Shown: in pieces, positions 13,679 through 26,250 of the stretch | How positions within the stretch are numbered: position 1 is the first letter of the stretch | Layout: the number at the start of each line of letters is the position of its first letter | Origin: Paraspadella gotoi | Taxonomy: Eukaryota; Chaetognatha | Direction of reading: 5' to 3' | DNA: 64,000 nucleotides | Assembly (NCBI GenBank): GCA_051294375.1 | Contig: CM119269.1 | Coordinates: 15,844,711-15,908,710 of the forward strand | Notes under the pieces: model-generated | What the model was told of the DNA's origin: nothing | Database searches by the model: none | The model's input: the letters and a program-made list of their open reading frames with translations, nothing else | Position numbers and translations under genes: made by a program

Positions 13679-14488
13679 CACAATTAAAATACCGCCATCG
13701 CTCTTCCTAGATACGTCACTGACTCCCCAACCAAGTCCGTCTCGAGCTACGAAGAATTCTACGGCAGCCTCAACGTGACTGGGGGCCTCTGCCGTGTCAA
13801 CGCCAACGCCAACAGCGCCACGAGCTCCGCCAACGCCGCCAACTCGACCGCCAATGCCATCTACCCTCGCTACACTCCTTCCCCTGAATCGTTGGACTAC
13901 CTTCGCCACGCCCACCCTAATCCCCACCCTCGCTCCACTCCCGAACCCCAATCGCTTTACCAATCGGCGTCCGACTCTCCCTCGCTGGAGCTGCTCCGCC
14001 CCGGCGAGATGTTCCTGCGGCGTAGTCCTCCGTCTCCGCTGGATCTGCTGGCGCCGCCGCTACCGACGCCGTCGCCGCTGGCCGCGCTTCCGTTGGCGCC
14101 GCTCTCTTCGTTGGCGGCGACGTCGCCCCTAGCGCCGGTAGTCCTGGCGGCGCCGCCGTTCCTCGTGCCTTCGTCTTCCGGCGTCGTTGTGGACTATGGG
14201 CGCCGGACGGACGACGGGCGGCGTCGTCGGCGCCGAGAGACGCTGATGGACGACATCGGCTGCCTCCCACCGCAGGCGTCGGACGAGGAGGACGCGCGAG
14301 GCGGCGTCGAGGGCGTCATCGAAACAGCGCCACCGCCGCCCCGGGGATGGGGCGTGGCCGAGAATTACGAGGCGTCGCCGGAGATTTATTATTACGAGAC
14401 GGAACTTCGATCGCCGATGCCTTCGCCGCATCCGGCGGGAGAATACACATCCTTCATGTCGTCGCCCTCTCCGCCGCCGCCGCAGTGA
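1090..14488 (+). CDS. CUB(x3)-LDLa single-pass transmembrane protein, LEV-10/Neto-like (5' partial)
   Basis: Exons: 1090-1273, 1930-2083, 3284-3428, 4435-4641, 5013-5110, 5369-5569, 6647-6756, 7909-8002, 8337-8463, 10160-10386, 11109-11206, 12517-12633, 13079-13355, 13711-14488. Three CUB domains are visible. CUB1 has TLTSPNYPGFFP and FRFCG, CUB2 has GGLNSPRHPGLYPPG, GQFCG and GTGFKARYAF, and CUB3 has GGVITSPSYPNKYPP and MGFKISW. A Pro/Ser-rich linker and an LDL-receptor class A module follow (FFLC, QCIYKRLVCDGVVQCG, DESDELADC). Next come one membrane helix (VSVIVAVVVVVFLAFCLW), a Gln-rich coiled segment and a roughly 260-residue Ser/Pro/Ala-rich tail. Splice phases agree at most junctions but fail between exons 3428/4435, and the frame shifts inside exon 10160-10386. 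CUBs plus LDLa plus one helix is the layout of LEV-10, SOL-2 and Neto, which cluster or modulate ionotropic receptors. Neto has two CUBs and LEV-10 five, so orthology is open. Confidence 0.8.
1930..2083 (+). CDS. poly-serine exon inside CUB1
   Basis: This exon fits between 1273 (leaving two bases) and 3284 (phase 0): acceptor TCTCAG, one base plus 51 codons, donor GTAAAT. It supplies the cysteine expected after the first CUB half (CTRGSVSAFL) and then a run of about 16 serines from TCC/TCT/TCG codons. The exact phase match on both sides is the main support. A long homopolymer inside a compact beta-sandwich is unusual and would have to be a surface loop. Confidence 0.6.
2118..2165. repeat. TCG/GTC trinucleotide microsatellite
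   Basis: A short run of GTC repeats, just downstream of the poly-serine exon. Similar GTC/GTT repeats recur at about 2,460-2,700. Both lie in an intron of the CUB gene. Confidence 0.8.
3950..4392. repeat. (CT)n tract ending next to a splice acceptor
   Basis: A roughly 440-base CT-rich tract holds at least two imperfect copies of a longer unit (CCATTC..CCTATCCCATC..CCCACCCCTCGCCCCGCCC followed by CT repeats). It stops about 40 bases before the acceptor at 4434 of the CUB gene, on the sense strand, so it extends the polypyrimidine tract. Long open frames here only encode Ser/Leu repeats and are not genes. Confidence 0.9.
6354..6434. repeat. (CT)n microsatellite
   Basis: An almost pure CT dinucleotide run in a CUB-gene intron. 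Confidence 0.95.
6800..7145. repeat. degenerate AT-rich tandem repeat (TTTAAAATTTAAA-like)
   Basis: About 345 bases are built from short variants of AAATTTAAAATT and AAGTTTAAGAGTTAAAATT, within an intron of the CUB gene. It has no coding potential. Confidence 0.85.
7615..7805. repeat. GC-richer island of unknown nature in an AT-rich intron
   Basis: About 190 bases of balanced composition are flanked by AT-rich, GA-rich DNA. Short inverted motifs (GCAAATG/CATTTGC; GGATCC..GGATC-like) occur within it. The minus strand is open across most of it, but there is no family match that I know and no splice context on either strand that ties it to the gene. It looks like an interspersed element fragment. 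Confidence is low. Confidence 0.3.
8735..9005. repeat. possible diverged interspersed repeat
   Basis: A GC-balanced block lies in the CUB-gene intron between exons 8463 and 10160. It shares short motifs with the repeat family at 47,450 and 59,495 (CATCCAATGGCTTGG, GTCACTG, GGGCATC, CGTTGCCATA near the right end), but most of the block does not line up by eye. It may be an old relative or an unrelated element. Confidence 0.3.
9254..9505. repeat. CT-rich tract with (CT)n core
   Basis: Interrupted CT dinucleotides with a pure run at about 9,446-9,500, in a CUB-gene intron. Confidence 0.9.
11763..12127. repeat. (GA)n tract
   Basis: Interrupted GA dinucleotide repeats are split by a unique 90-base stretch (about 11,870-11,960). 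It lies in the intron before the membrane-helix exon of the CUB gene. The open frames across it are repeat artefacts. Confidence 0.9.
13617..13675. repeat. (GA)n microsatellite
   Basis: A GA run about 35 bases before the acceptor of the last CUB-gene exon. It is longer (about 95 bases) in the second copy at 20,123. Confidence 0.95.
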
Positions 14489-17400
14489 GAGTCGGCAGTG
14501 TTAGAAGCCTAAGCAGCATCCGCAGCGTCAGCAGCGTCCGCAGCGTCTGATGCGTCAGCAGCGTCTGCAGCGCCGACAATATTCGTTTGCAGGGTAGCGT
14601 CTTCGAGATTTGTCTCCTCCATCCCTGGGTGCTGTCTGTCTAATCGTAACATGTTGTCAATGTCGGGATAAAAATCAGTTTCCTTTTTATTTCGTGAATC
14701 GAAATCTAATGTTTATTTCCAGCTGTTGATCTGACAAATCATTATAATGGATTAATGCATAGATAAACTGTTTATTGAAGTAACATACGGAAAACTACTT
14801 CCGGGAGCAAATTTTTTTTTATAGAATTAGGTAATCTTTTTTTGTAACAGAAAATGCCCTTTACACTACCGATAAAAACTATAAAAAGAGTTAAGGCTTA
14901 AGAATTGAGTCGGGGTCTGTTTCCAAAATAAGAAGGTCACTCGTTTTACTTCCACGGTGCCACCCTTTCCTTCGAGATTTACGGGATTCAACCGGCGCGA
15001 ACTTTTTCGCGTCTCCCTCTGACACCCTTTTTATTCGCGCCATCAAAGATCGCGCCGACCCAGGCAAATCAGGGACTTTTTCCTTTAGGTCAGTCGCCCC
15101 GCCATTTTATTGTTGTTTTGGTACTAAAAACGGGAGTTCAAGACTCTGTGACGCTTTTTTTTTCCCCGGTATTCGCTCAAAATAGCGTTTAAAAAAAAAT
15201 CGAAAAAATCCCGTTTTTTTGTTCGTGCGTTGTTACCTTTAAATGTTTGAGTTTAACTATAAAACGACTTCAGTCCTATTAAGAAAAGAATGCGAAATGA
15301 TAAATGATAAAAGGTTTCCGTCGTCACTACGGAGAGGAAACGTTGAAACTTTTTTTTTAACATTTACATTCGTTGTCGTATGATGATTGGCTTTTTGTTT
15401 CTACGCTCCCTATTCGCTATTGATTCTCGATATTAATGTTTCGAAAAACGTTCTTTTGGTTTTATTTACCGTTGTTGTCCTTTTGGTACTTAATTTTTTT
15501 CTGATACGATGACCGTTTATCAAAATACAAAGAAAATACAAATGTTTTGGTAATTGTTTTTATTTGAACAAGACTTCGATAAAGGTAGTGAAATAATCTT
15601 TATCTGGAATAAATTTTTTTATTAAAATTTTAGTTTACAAGATCACGATTTACCTGAATCCATTCACATAAGTCATTTGTATTAAACAATTTCATGAGAA
15701 AATGGTAATGATAATAATAATATAATAATGAGAATCTCGCACGTTCTTTTGTTGTTCGTTTTAATTAAGGATTACGTGATGGCCTTTTGAATAAAAACTT
15801 TGAAAACAAAATGACATCATATAATTTTTTAAGAATCTTTGATGTCGATAAAACAAGGAACGGTTATTCCAAGGGTGTTGCACCGCATTACTTTTTACTT
15901 ATCATATCATTTATTCCTTATAATTTATAAGATTTTTTTAAAAATAAAAGGCGGCGCCAGTAGTCGCTTAGATTTGATTTTTAACAAATGAGCAACAAAC
16001 TATAGGTAAGTTATAATCGTTTTTAACGTAAGTGGGACAGACCGATAGACAAACATACCGACGGACCGACGAACCGACCGACCGAAAAGTGACTAAAAAA
16101 TACTAAAAAATACTAGAATTACCTTAAATCATATCTATATTACAAATTATTTATTATTTATAAATATTAAAAAACAAAAACCTCGAGTCTTCGAATATCA
16201 ATATATCAAAACAATTCATGACAATATTTTAAATGCAAAAAGCAAAGTAATCCTGGCTTCGATCATTTGTGCCAGAATTGCGTAGTTGAGTACAAGAAGG
16301 TAAAAAATAACTATGAGAAGTGTGTATGGGTAGAAGGTCGCGTGCTTTTCCTGTCTCCCTTAACTACTATAGGCTTTTCAAATGAAATTTACGTTACCAG
16401 AAGAAAGCCCACAAGCAACGATGAAGAAATAAACCTTCCCAATGGCTAAGTTTCGACTAAAGAAGATTTACAGCAATTTTTGCGATTTGAGGCAAATTTA
16501 TGAAAGTTGAAATTATATGCTAATGTAACTAAAGAAAGGAAGTTGCGTTAGACGACGAAAAACAAATTAAAAACTAAATTCCTGGTCGAAGAAACTCAAG
16601 AAAAGAGACTCCAGTTGGAAAAAAAGCAAATTCCTAAATTGAGAAAAAGCAAACTGAAGATGAGATGACGGTTAAGTCTTTGGCAATATTTATTCTTTTT
16701 TTTTTTGGTAAACATATCATAACATTCTTTTAAAAATAACTTTTTGGGTCAGTGATTTAAAAAAAATGTTTTCATTATTACTATGTTATCTATGATTTTT
16801 CAGTTATTTTTTGTGGCCAAACTAAATTATTTTGTTATTAATCAAATCTTGAATATTTCAAGTTAACCCTAAAATAAAGCGTTTTTTTTCTAAAAGGTAG
16901 GTTTCTGGGTTTTTTTTCACGAATTACGTCTCCCGATAGACTTAATTTTTATTTTTGGTATTGAAGCTTCAACGAGAACGACGCCGAGAGTCGATTACCT
17001 TCTCATTGGTCGCCTCGCTCCCCAAAGACGGGCTCGGATTGGCTAGTCTTCGATGAGGATACAACGATTCACTAAAAACCCGCAATGACCGAATTCTTTG
17101 GCCGCTTTTCCCATTTTCAGGGTCTATTCCCCCCTCAATTCACCCCCCCACAACCCCAAACAAACCAAACTCACAATTGTCTCAGTTTTTTTTGAAAAAA
17201 TAGCTCAACTAGAAATTTGTCAATAACGCGACATTATACTTTACATCATATTGAATAAAACATCTTTTACTTAATTATTTTTTTTTTAATTTTCTTATTT
17301 TATAAAAAAAAAACAATATTGGTGGTCGTGCATATTTTATAGGCCTTACAGTTTTTACAAACAAGCGTCAGCGTATATTTAAAAATTTAAAATCTTTATC

Positions 17401-18419
17401 AATATGTAATCAAACCAAAAAAAAGTTTGCAACAAAAATTGTACAAATTCTTTTCAAAACTTTCGCCTTTCACAGAAGTTATAAAAAAAATCGCTTTATT
17501 GATTTTTTACTTTAGAGATTTTTTTATTTGGCGCCTTTCGGAGATGATCCTCTGTTTAAATGTATTTAAACTCCTGGCGATTCCCTGGGAATCGTTTTAG
17601 GATTTTGGCGAACCTATTTTTCGACGAATTTTACAGTTTCCTGTAATTCCATTTTTTTCTCATGACGAGGCTACTTTCGACTACAATGACCTTTTCCGGG
17701 GTCTGGTTTATGGTTGGTGTCATTCACTAATAATGAAGAAAGCTCATATCATTACTATTTTAACTTTCTTTTAAAAAACTAGCAATCAATGCTACTTATT
17801 TAACAAGCATGAGTTAATTAACTTACCTATCATTTCCTTTCGATCATTTTCCCATTGTTTCCTTCTTTATCTTTCTTCCCCATTCTCCTCCACTTTCTTA
17901 TTTCTTTTCCTCTTCCCTACAGCTCTTCCTCCTCTCCCTTCCCTTAACCTCACCTTTCCATCCTTCCCCCTCTCCTCCCTACCCCACCCACACCTCCTTC
18001 TCCTCCGCTATAGACTTACCTTTCTCAAGTCCCGAAGGTAAAAGGTGAGGCCGCATTTTTTTTCTTCTCTTTTTTTCTCTTCTCTTTATTCGCGATTCGG
18101 CGCGAATTTCTTTTCTCTCTCTCTCTCTCACTTTTTTTTTAATTCTTTCGATGTAACAAAGAAAAATAAAACCTAGAGTTTTTACCTCCGTTTGATTTGG
18201 TAAACAAAAGAAAAAATAACATTTTTACCAAATTTGAATAAAATCGGAAAAAAATTCTTTAAAAAAAAATGTCAACAAACTTTGTGGTCTCTGGATTTTT
18301 TATTTTAAAGTTTTCGATGGAAATGGTGTAAGAAAATACAAATTAGAATATTTAATTTGAATAAACTAATAAAAACGGCCTCATTAAAAAAAAAAAACAA
18401 CGATGCGCCCCCGATAAAG
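14489..18419. other. intergenic region between the CUB gene and the EGF gene
   Basis: About 3.9 kb of AT-rich DNA with no confident gene. It contains a GACC/GACG-rich patch (about 16,030-16,085) resembling the tail of the repeat at 52,490. A short Cys-containing reading at 16,225-16,449 is treated under findings. A pyrimidine-rich stretch lies at about 17,830-18,130, upstream of the EGF gene start. No promoter element can be assigned by eye. Confidence 0.6.
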
Positions 18420-20138
18420 ATGTCGCTTTTACGTCGCCTCGATGAAGGCTTTCGAGAGCCGGGTGCCAACCCGAGACGAAACTCCAACACCTCCAAAAGA
18501 TATTCGTCGGAAATGAACGACGCCGCTCTCGACTCAAAATCGGCGTCGTTTTTGGCAACTCGTCCTCGGCGTCGAATCTTCCTCTTCCTCCTCGTCCTCG
18601 GCTACTCTCTGATTTTGGCGCCGGCTTCCGTCGACGGACTCGTAGTCCCGTCCGCCGGCGCGCCGCGGCGTGCTCCAGCCTTGACTTACCTCAATCCCTT
18701 TTCATCATCGGCTTTCGGTCGCGCGTCTTCGGGGTCTTCCATCTTGTGCTACACTTGCGGCGCGTTTGAACAGCAACCATGCAGCAATAGCAGCGAGGGA
18801 GATGGCGGAGGCGGCGTGGAAGGAGTCGGCGGCGACGATGGTACTGCCGCTGACGGACTTACCCTACCCCTGGTCGATTGCGAGGATCTCTGTTTCATTT
18901 CAGTCTCGCTCGAGGTGAGAGCCAAACAGTTTGGGTGGATCGGGATAAATAGTGAACATTAAAAAAAAAAGATCATCAAAAAAATGCACACAAAATCATC
19001 AAAGTATTGACATTCATTCCTCATCCCACCCAACTCCCAGTCCCAATCTTCCGTCCGTCGAGGCTGCGCCTCCGACGTCGCGGCCACGCCCACAACGCCC
19101 CGCCGCGCCGGCCACTGCGTCCGCAGCCTCGACGCCATCTGGTGCTTCTGCGGCGCCGCGGGCTGCAACGGCGCCGACGTCTTTCGTGTCCTCGAGGAGA
19201 GCGACGAGTGCGGACCCGACAACCCCTGCCGCAACGGTGGGCTCTGCGCCGACAGGGTCGCCGAGTTCGAATGCACCTGTCCCCAGGGATTCTACGGGGA
19301 CATGTGCGAGACGTTCGACGGGTGCCGGTCCGGCCCATGCCTCAACGCCGCCACCTGCGTCAATTTGGACATTCAGGTGTCGGGGGAGATGAGACGGAGT
19401 CAAGGGGATCGATGTTCAATTTATTTTATTTTATTTTATTTTNNNNNNNNNNNNNNTAACGAGCAAGTCTTATTAAAGGGTAGATAACATCTTAGTACAA
19501 AAGGGTGTCTTTCGTGAATGAGACTTGGAAAAATCCTTCGGTCCATCGATTGAAAGCCGTCCAATCATCCAGCCAATCAGCGAATCGGATCTCGAATAAA
19601 TCGGGTCTTTTCATTCTTTATCCGAGCTTAAAAAAAAGGACACTTGAGGTCAAACCTGAATAAAAGCTTCACCAAAGCGAGAAAGGCCGCGCGATGAATC
19701 ATCTGGCATTTATTGTTGCATGGTAAAAGGTTCGATGAATTTCAAAAAGGGTTTTTGTGCTGAATTTTGATTCGAACAAAAGTGAACAAAAGAAATCACC
19801 CATCGCCATCCGATGATTGGCGGGGGGCGGGGAAATGTTAATATTAAATAGAAAGTTCAAACAGAGAAAGTTCGCTTGAAATAAAAGAGATTGATCTTTA
19901 TTAATTCGATTTTTGATTCGAAGAGAAAACAAAGTTTCTTTTTTTTACAAACAATATTTTTTTTTAATCAGCGCTTAAATAAAAGTTGCTATTTGAAATG
20001 TTGGNNNNNNNNNNNNNNNNNNNNNNNNNGAGGGAAATAGCAATTCGTTTGTAAATTACAAAATTGCACTGATGTAATTGAGTACTGTTAAATTAGATGG
20101 CGTGCGATGACGGGGGAGAGGGGAGGGAGAGAGAGAGA

Positions 20139-20221
<83 letters not shown>

Positions 20222-23200
20222 CAATTAAAATACCGCCATCGCCTTCCTAGATACGTCACTGACTCCCCAACCAAGTCCGTCTCGAGCTACGAAAATTCTA
20301 CGGCAGCCTCAACGTGACTGGGGCCTCTGCCGTGTCAACGCCAACGCCAACAGCGCCACGAGCTCCGCCAACGCCGCCAACTCGACCGCACATGCCATTA
20401 CCCTCGCTACACTCCTTCCCCTGAATCGTTGGACTACCTTCCGCCACGCCCACCCTAATCCCCACCCTCGCTCCACTCCCGAACCCCAATCGCTTTACCA
20501 ATCGGCGTCCGACTCTCCCTCGCGAGCTGCTCCGCCCCGGCGAGATGTTCCTGCGGCGTAGTCCTCCGTCTCCGCTGGATCTGCTGGCGCCGCCGCTACC
20601 GACGCCGTCGCCGCTGGCCGCGCTTCCGTTGGCGCCGCTCTCTTCGTTGGCGGCGACGTCGCCCTAGCGCCGGTAGTCCTGGCGGCGCCGCCGTTCTCGT
20701 GCCTTCGTCTTCCGGCGTCGTTGTGGACTATGGGCGCCGGACGGACGACGGGCGGCGTCGTCGGCGCCGAGAGACGCTGATGGACGACATCGGCTGCCTC
20801 CCACCGAGGCGTCGGACGAGGAGGACGCGCGAGGCGGCGTCGAGGGCGTCATCAGAAACAGCGCCACCGCCGCCTCGGGATGGGGCGTGGCCGAGAATTA
20901 CAAGGCGTCGCCGGAGATTTATTATTACGAGACGGAACTTCGATCGCCGATGCCTTCGCCGCATCGGCGGGAGAATACACATCCTTCATGTCGTCGCCCT
21001 CTCCGCCGCCGCCGAGTGAGAGTCGGCAGTGTTAGAAGCCTAAGCAGCATCCGCAGCGGTCAGCAGCGTCCGCAGCGTCTGATGCGTCAGCAGCGTCTGC
21101 AGCGCGACAATATTCGTTTGCAGGGTAGCGTCTTCGAGATTTGTCTCCTCCATCCCTGGGGGCTGTCTGTCTATCGTAACATGCTGTCAATGTCGGATAA
21201 AATCAGTTTCCTTTTATTTCGTGAATCGAATCTAATGTTTATTTCCAGCTGTTGATCTGACAAATCATTATAAGATTAATGCATAGATAAACTGTTTATT
21301 GAAGTAACATACGGAAAACTACTTCCGGGAGCAAATTTTTTTTATAGAATTAGGTAATCTTTTTTTGTAACAGAAAATGCCTTTACACTACCGATAAAAA
21401 CTATAAAAAGAGTTAAGGCTTAAGAATTGGGTCGGGGTCTGTTTCCAAAATAAGAAGGTCACTCGTTTTACTTCCACGGTGCCACCCTTTCCCTCGTGAT
21501 TTACGGGATTCAACCGGCGCGAACTTTTTCGCGTCTCCCTCTGACACCCTTTTTATTCGCGCCATCAAAAGATCGCGCCGACCCAGGCAAATCAGGGACT
21601 TTTTCCTTTAGGTCAGTCGCCCCGCCATTTTATTGTTGTTTTGGTACTAAAAAACGGGAGTTCAAAGACTCTGTGACGCTTTTTTTCCCCCGGTATTCGC
21701 TCAAAATAGCGTTAAAAAAAAATCGAAAAAAATCCCGTTTTTTTTTCGTGCGTTTGTTACCTTTAAATGTTTGAGTTTAACTATAAAACGACTTCAGTCC
21801 TATTAAGAAAAGAATGCGAAATGATAAATGATAAAAGGTTTCCGTCGTCACTACGGAGAGGAAACGTTGAAACTTTTTTTTAACATTTACATTCGTTGTC
21901 GTATGATGATTGGCTTTTGTTTTCTACGCTCCCTATTCGCTATTGATTCTCGATATTAATGTTTCGAAAAACGTTCTTTTGGTTTTATTTACCGTTGTTG
22001 TCCTTTTGGTACTTAATTTTTTTCTGATACGATGACCGTTTATCAAAATACAAAGAAAATACAAATGTTTTGGTAATTGTTTTTATTTGAACAAGACTTC
22101 GATAAAGGTAGTGAAATAATCTTTATCTGGAATAATTTTTTTATTAAAATTTTAGTTTTACAAGATCACGATTTACCTGAATCCATTCACATAAGTCATT
22201 TGTATTAAACAATTTCATGAGAAAATGGTAATGATAATAATAATATAATAATGAGAATCTCGCACGTTCTTTTTGTTGTTCGTTTTAATTAAGGATTACG
22301 TGATGGCCTTTTGAATAAAAACTTTGAAAACAAAATGACATCATATAATTTTTTTAAGAATCTTTGATGTCGATAAAAACAAGGAACGGTTATTCCAAGG
22401 GTGTTGCACCGCATTACTTTTTACTTATCATATCGTTTATTCCTTATAGTTTATAAGATTTTTTTAAAAATAAAAAGGCCGGCGCCAGTAGTCCTTAGAT
22501 TGATTTTTAACAAATGAGCAACAAACTATAGGTAAGTCTATAATCGTTTTTAACGTAAGTGGGACAGACCGATAGGACAAACATACCGATGGACCGACGA
22601 ACCGACCGACCCGAAAAGTGACTAAAAAATACTAAAAAATACTAGAATTACCTTAAATCATATCTAATTATACAAATTTATTTATTATTATTAAATATTA
22701 AAAAACAAAAACCTTCGAGTCTCGAATAATCAATATATCAAAACAATTCATGACAAATATTTTAAATGCAAAAAGCAAAGTAATCCTGGCTTCGATCATT
22801 TGTGCCAGAATTGCGTAGTTGAGTACAAGAAGGTAAAAAAATAACTATGAGAAGTGTGTATGGGTAGAAGGTCGCGTGCTTTCCTGCTCTCCCTTAACTA
22901 CTATAGGCTTTTCAAATGAAATTTACTGTTACCAGAAGAAAGCCCACAAGCAACGATGAAGAAAATAAACCTTCCCAATGGCTAAGTTTCGACTAAAGAA
23001 GATTTTACAAGCAATTTTTGCGATTTGAGCAAATTTATGAAAGTTAAATTTATATGCTAATGTAACTAAAGAAAGGAAGTTGCGTTAGACGACGAAAAAC
23101 AAATTAAAAACTAAATTCCTGGTCGAAGAAACTCAAGAAAAGAGACTCCAGTTGGAAAAAAAGCAAATTCCTAAAATTGAGAAAAAGCAAACTGAAGATG

Positions 23201-26189
23201 AGATGACGGTTAAGTCTTTGGCAATATTTATTCTTTTTTTTTTTGGTAAACATATCATAACATTTTTTTTTAAAAATAACTTTTTGGGTCAGTGATTTTA
23301 AAAAAAATGTTTTCATTATTACTATGTTATCTAGATTTTTCAGTTATTTTTTGTGGCCAAACTAAATTATTTTGTTATTATACTAATATTTCAAGTTAAC
23401 CCTAAAATAAAGGTTTTTTTTTCTAAAAGGTAGGTTTCTGGGTTTTTTTTCACGAATTACGTCTCCCGATAGACTTAATTTTTATTTTTGTATTGAAGCT
23501 TCAACGAGAACGACGCCGAGAGTCGATTACCTTCTCATTGGTCGCCTCGCTCCCCAAAAGACGGGCTTCGGATGGCTAGTCTTCGATGAGATACAACGAT
23601 TCACTAAAAACACCGCAATGACCGAATTCTTTTGCCGCTTTTCCCATTTTCAGGGTCTATTCCCCCCTCAATTCACCCCCACAACCCCAAACAAACCAAA
23701 CTCACAATGTCTCAGTTTTTTTTGAAAAAATGGCTTCAATAGAAATTTGTCAAAACGCGACATTATACTTTACATCATATTGAATAAAAACATCTTTACT
23801 TAATTATTTTTTTTTAATTTTCTTATTTTTATAAAAAAACAAATATTGTGCCGTGCATATTTTATAGGCCTCAGTTTTTTACAAACAAGCGTCAGCGTAT
23901 ATTTAAAAATCTTTATCAATATGTAATCAAACCAAAAAAAAGTTTGCCAACAAAAATTGTACAAAATCTTTTTAAAACTTTCGGCCTTTCAAAAGTTATA
24001 AAAAAAAATCGCTTTATTGATTTTTTACTTTAGAATTTTTTTATTTGGACGCCTTTCGGAGATGATCCTCTGTTTAAATGTATTTAAACTCCTGGCGATT
24101 CCCTGGGAATCGTTTTTAGGATTTTGGCGAACCTATTTTTCGACGAATTTTACAGTTTCCTGTAATTCCATTTTTTTCTCATGACGGTACTTTCGACTAC
24201 AATGACCTTTTCCGGGGTCTGGTTTATTTGGTTGTGTTCATTCACTAATAATGAAGAAAGCTCATATCATTACTATTTTGAACTTTCTTTAAAAAACTAG
24301 CAATCAATGCTACTTATTTAACAAGCATGAGTTAATTAACTTACCTATCATTTCCTTTCGATCATTTTCCCATCGTTTCTCTTCTTTTCTTTCTTCCCCA
24401 TTCTCCTCTCACTTTCTTATTTCTTTTCCTCTTCCCACAGCTCTTCCTCCTCTCCCTTCCCTTAACCTCACCTCTTCCATCCTTCCCCCTCTTCCTCCCC
24501 TACCCCACCCACCACCTCCCTTCTCCTCCGCCATAGACTTACCTTTCTCAAGTCCCGAAGGTAAAAAGTGAGCGCCGCATTTTTTTTCTTCTCTTTTTTT
24601 CTCTTCTCTTTATTCGCGATTCGGCGCGAATTTCTTTCTCTCTCTCTCTCTCTCACTTTTTCTTTTAATTCTTTCGATTGTAACAAAGAAAAAAATAAAA
24701 CTAGAGTTTTTACCTCCGTTTGATTCGGTAAACAAAAGAAAAAAAAACATTTTTTACCAAATTTGAATAAAATCGGAAAAAAATCTTTAAAAAAAAAATG
24801 TCGACAAACTTTGTGGTCTTCTGATTTTTTTTTTAAAGTTTTCGATGGAAAATGGATGTAAGAAAATACAAATTAGAATATTTAATTTGAAAAAACTAAT
24901 AAAAACGGCCTCATTAAAAAAAGAACAACGATGCGCCCCCGATAAAGATGTCGCTTTTACGTCGCCTCGATGAAGGCTTTCGCAGAAGCCGGTGCCAACC
25001 CGAGACGAACTCCAACACCTCCAAAAGATATTCGTCGGAAATGAACGACGGCCGCTCTCGACTCAAAATCGGCGTCGTTTTTGGCAACTCGTCCTCGGCG
25101 GTCGAATCTTCCTCTTCCTCCTCGTCCTCGGCTACTCTCTGATTTTGGCGCCGGCTTCGTCGACGGACTCGTAGCCCGTCCGCCGGCGCGCCGCGGCGTG
25201 CTCCAGCCTATGCTACCTCAATCCCTTTCACATCTGCTTTCGGTTCGCGCGTCTTCGGGGTCTTCCATCTTGTGCTATCACTTGCGGCCGCGTTTGGAAC
25301 AGCAACCATGCAAGCAATAGCAGCGAGGGAGATGCGGAGGCCGCGTGGAAGGAGTCGGCGGAGCGACGATGGTACGCCGCTGACGGACTTACCCTACCCC
25401 TGGTCGATTGCGAGGATCTCTGTTTCATTTCAAGTCTCGCTCGAGGTGAGAGCACAAACAGTTTGGGTGGATCGCGGATAAATAAGTGAACATTTAAAAA
25501 AAAAAAGATCTCAAAAAATGCACACAAAATCATCAAAGTATTGACATTCATTCCTCATCCCACCAACTCCAGTCCCAATCTTCCGTCCGTCGAGCTGCGC
25601 CTTCCGACGTCGCGGCCACGCCCACAACGCCCCGCCGCGCCGGCCACTGCGTCCGCCAGCCTCGACGCCATCTCTGTGCTTCTGCGGCGCCGCGGGCTGC
25701 AACGGCGCCGACGTCTTTCGTGTCCTCGAGGAGAGCGACGATCGTGCGGACCCGACAAACCCCTGCCGCAAACGGTGGGCTCTGCCGCCGACAGCCGTCG
25801 CCGAGTTCGAATGCACCATGTCCCCAGGGATTCTTACGGGGACATGTTGCGAGACGCTTCGACGGGGCCGGTCCGGCCCATGCCTCAACGCCGCCACCCT
25901 GCGTCAATTTGGACATTCAGGTGTCGGGGGAGATGAGACGGAGTCAAGGGGATCGATGTTCAATTTATTTTATTTTATTTTTATTTTATTTTTTTTTTTT
26001 TTTCTTTTCTTTTCTTTCTTTTCTTTCTTTCTTTTCTTTTTCTTTTCTTTTCTTTCTTTTCTTTTCTTTTCTTTTTCTTTTCTTTTCTTTCTTTTCTTTC
26101 TTTTATTTTCTTTCTTTTCTTTTCTTTGTTGTTTGTTATTTCGTTTTTAAAATCTATTAATAAATCAAATTCTCTCTCTCTCTCTCTCT

Positions 26190-26250
<61 letters not shown>

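Larger units (their letters stand above)
13531..19442. repeat. duplicated block A, copy 1 (cleaner copy)
   Basis: About 5.9 kb here recurs, in the same order and strand, at 20,030-25,990. This copy keeps the last exon of the CUB gene (13711-14488) and the first two exons of the EGF gene open. It ends at an N gap (19,443-19,456). The differences from copy 2 are almost all one-base insertions or deletions, often in homopolymers. Confidence 0.9.
20030..25990. repeat. duplicated block A, copy 2 (noisy copy)
   Basis: A full-length second copy of 13,531-19,442 with frequent one-base indels in both coding and non-coding parts. It continues without a gap into unique sequence, then block B copy 2, so the order A-C-B here is probably the real chromosome and copy 1 is the misplaced cleaner contig. 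Confidence 0.9.

Noticed and set aside
13917-14431. Antisense open frames opposite the CUB-gene tail
   Set aside because: High-GC Ser/Pro/Ala coding sequence leaves the other frames open; they show no splice context or family match.
18000-18130. CRISPR-like or tRNA structures in the repeat-rich intergenic parts
   Set aside because: No regularly spaced repeats and no cloverleaf were seen here or elsewhere in the window; simple sequence explains the patterns.
20030-25990. A second CUB-type gene end and a second EGF gene (tandem paralogues)
   Set aside because: Introns and intergenic DNA are as similar as exons, the differences are mostly one-base indels, and the boundaries are N gaps; this is an assembly duplicate.
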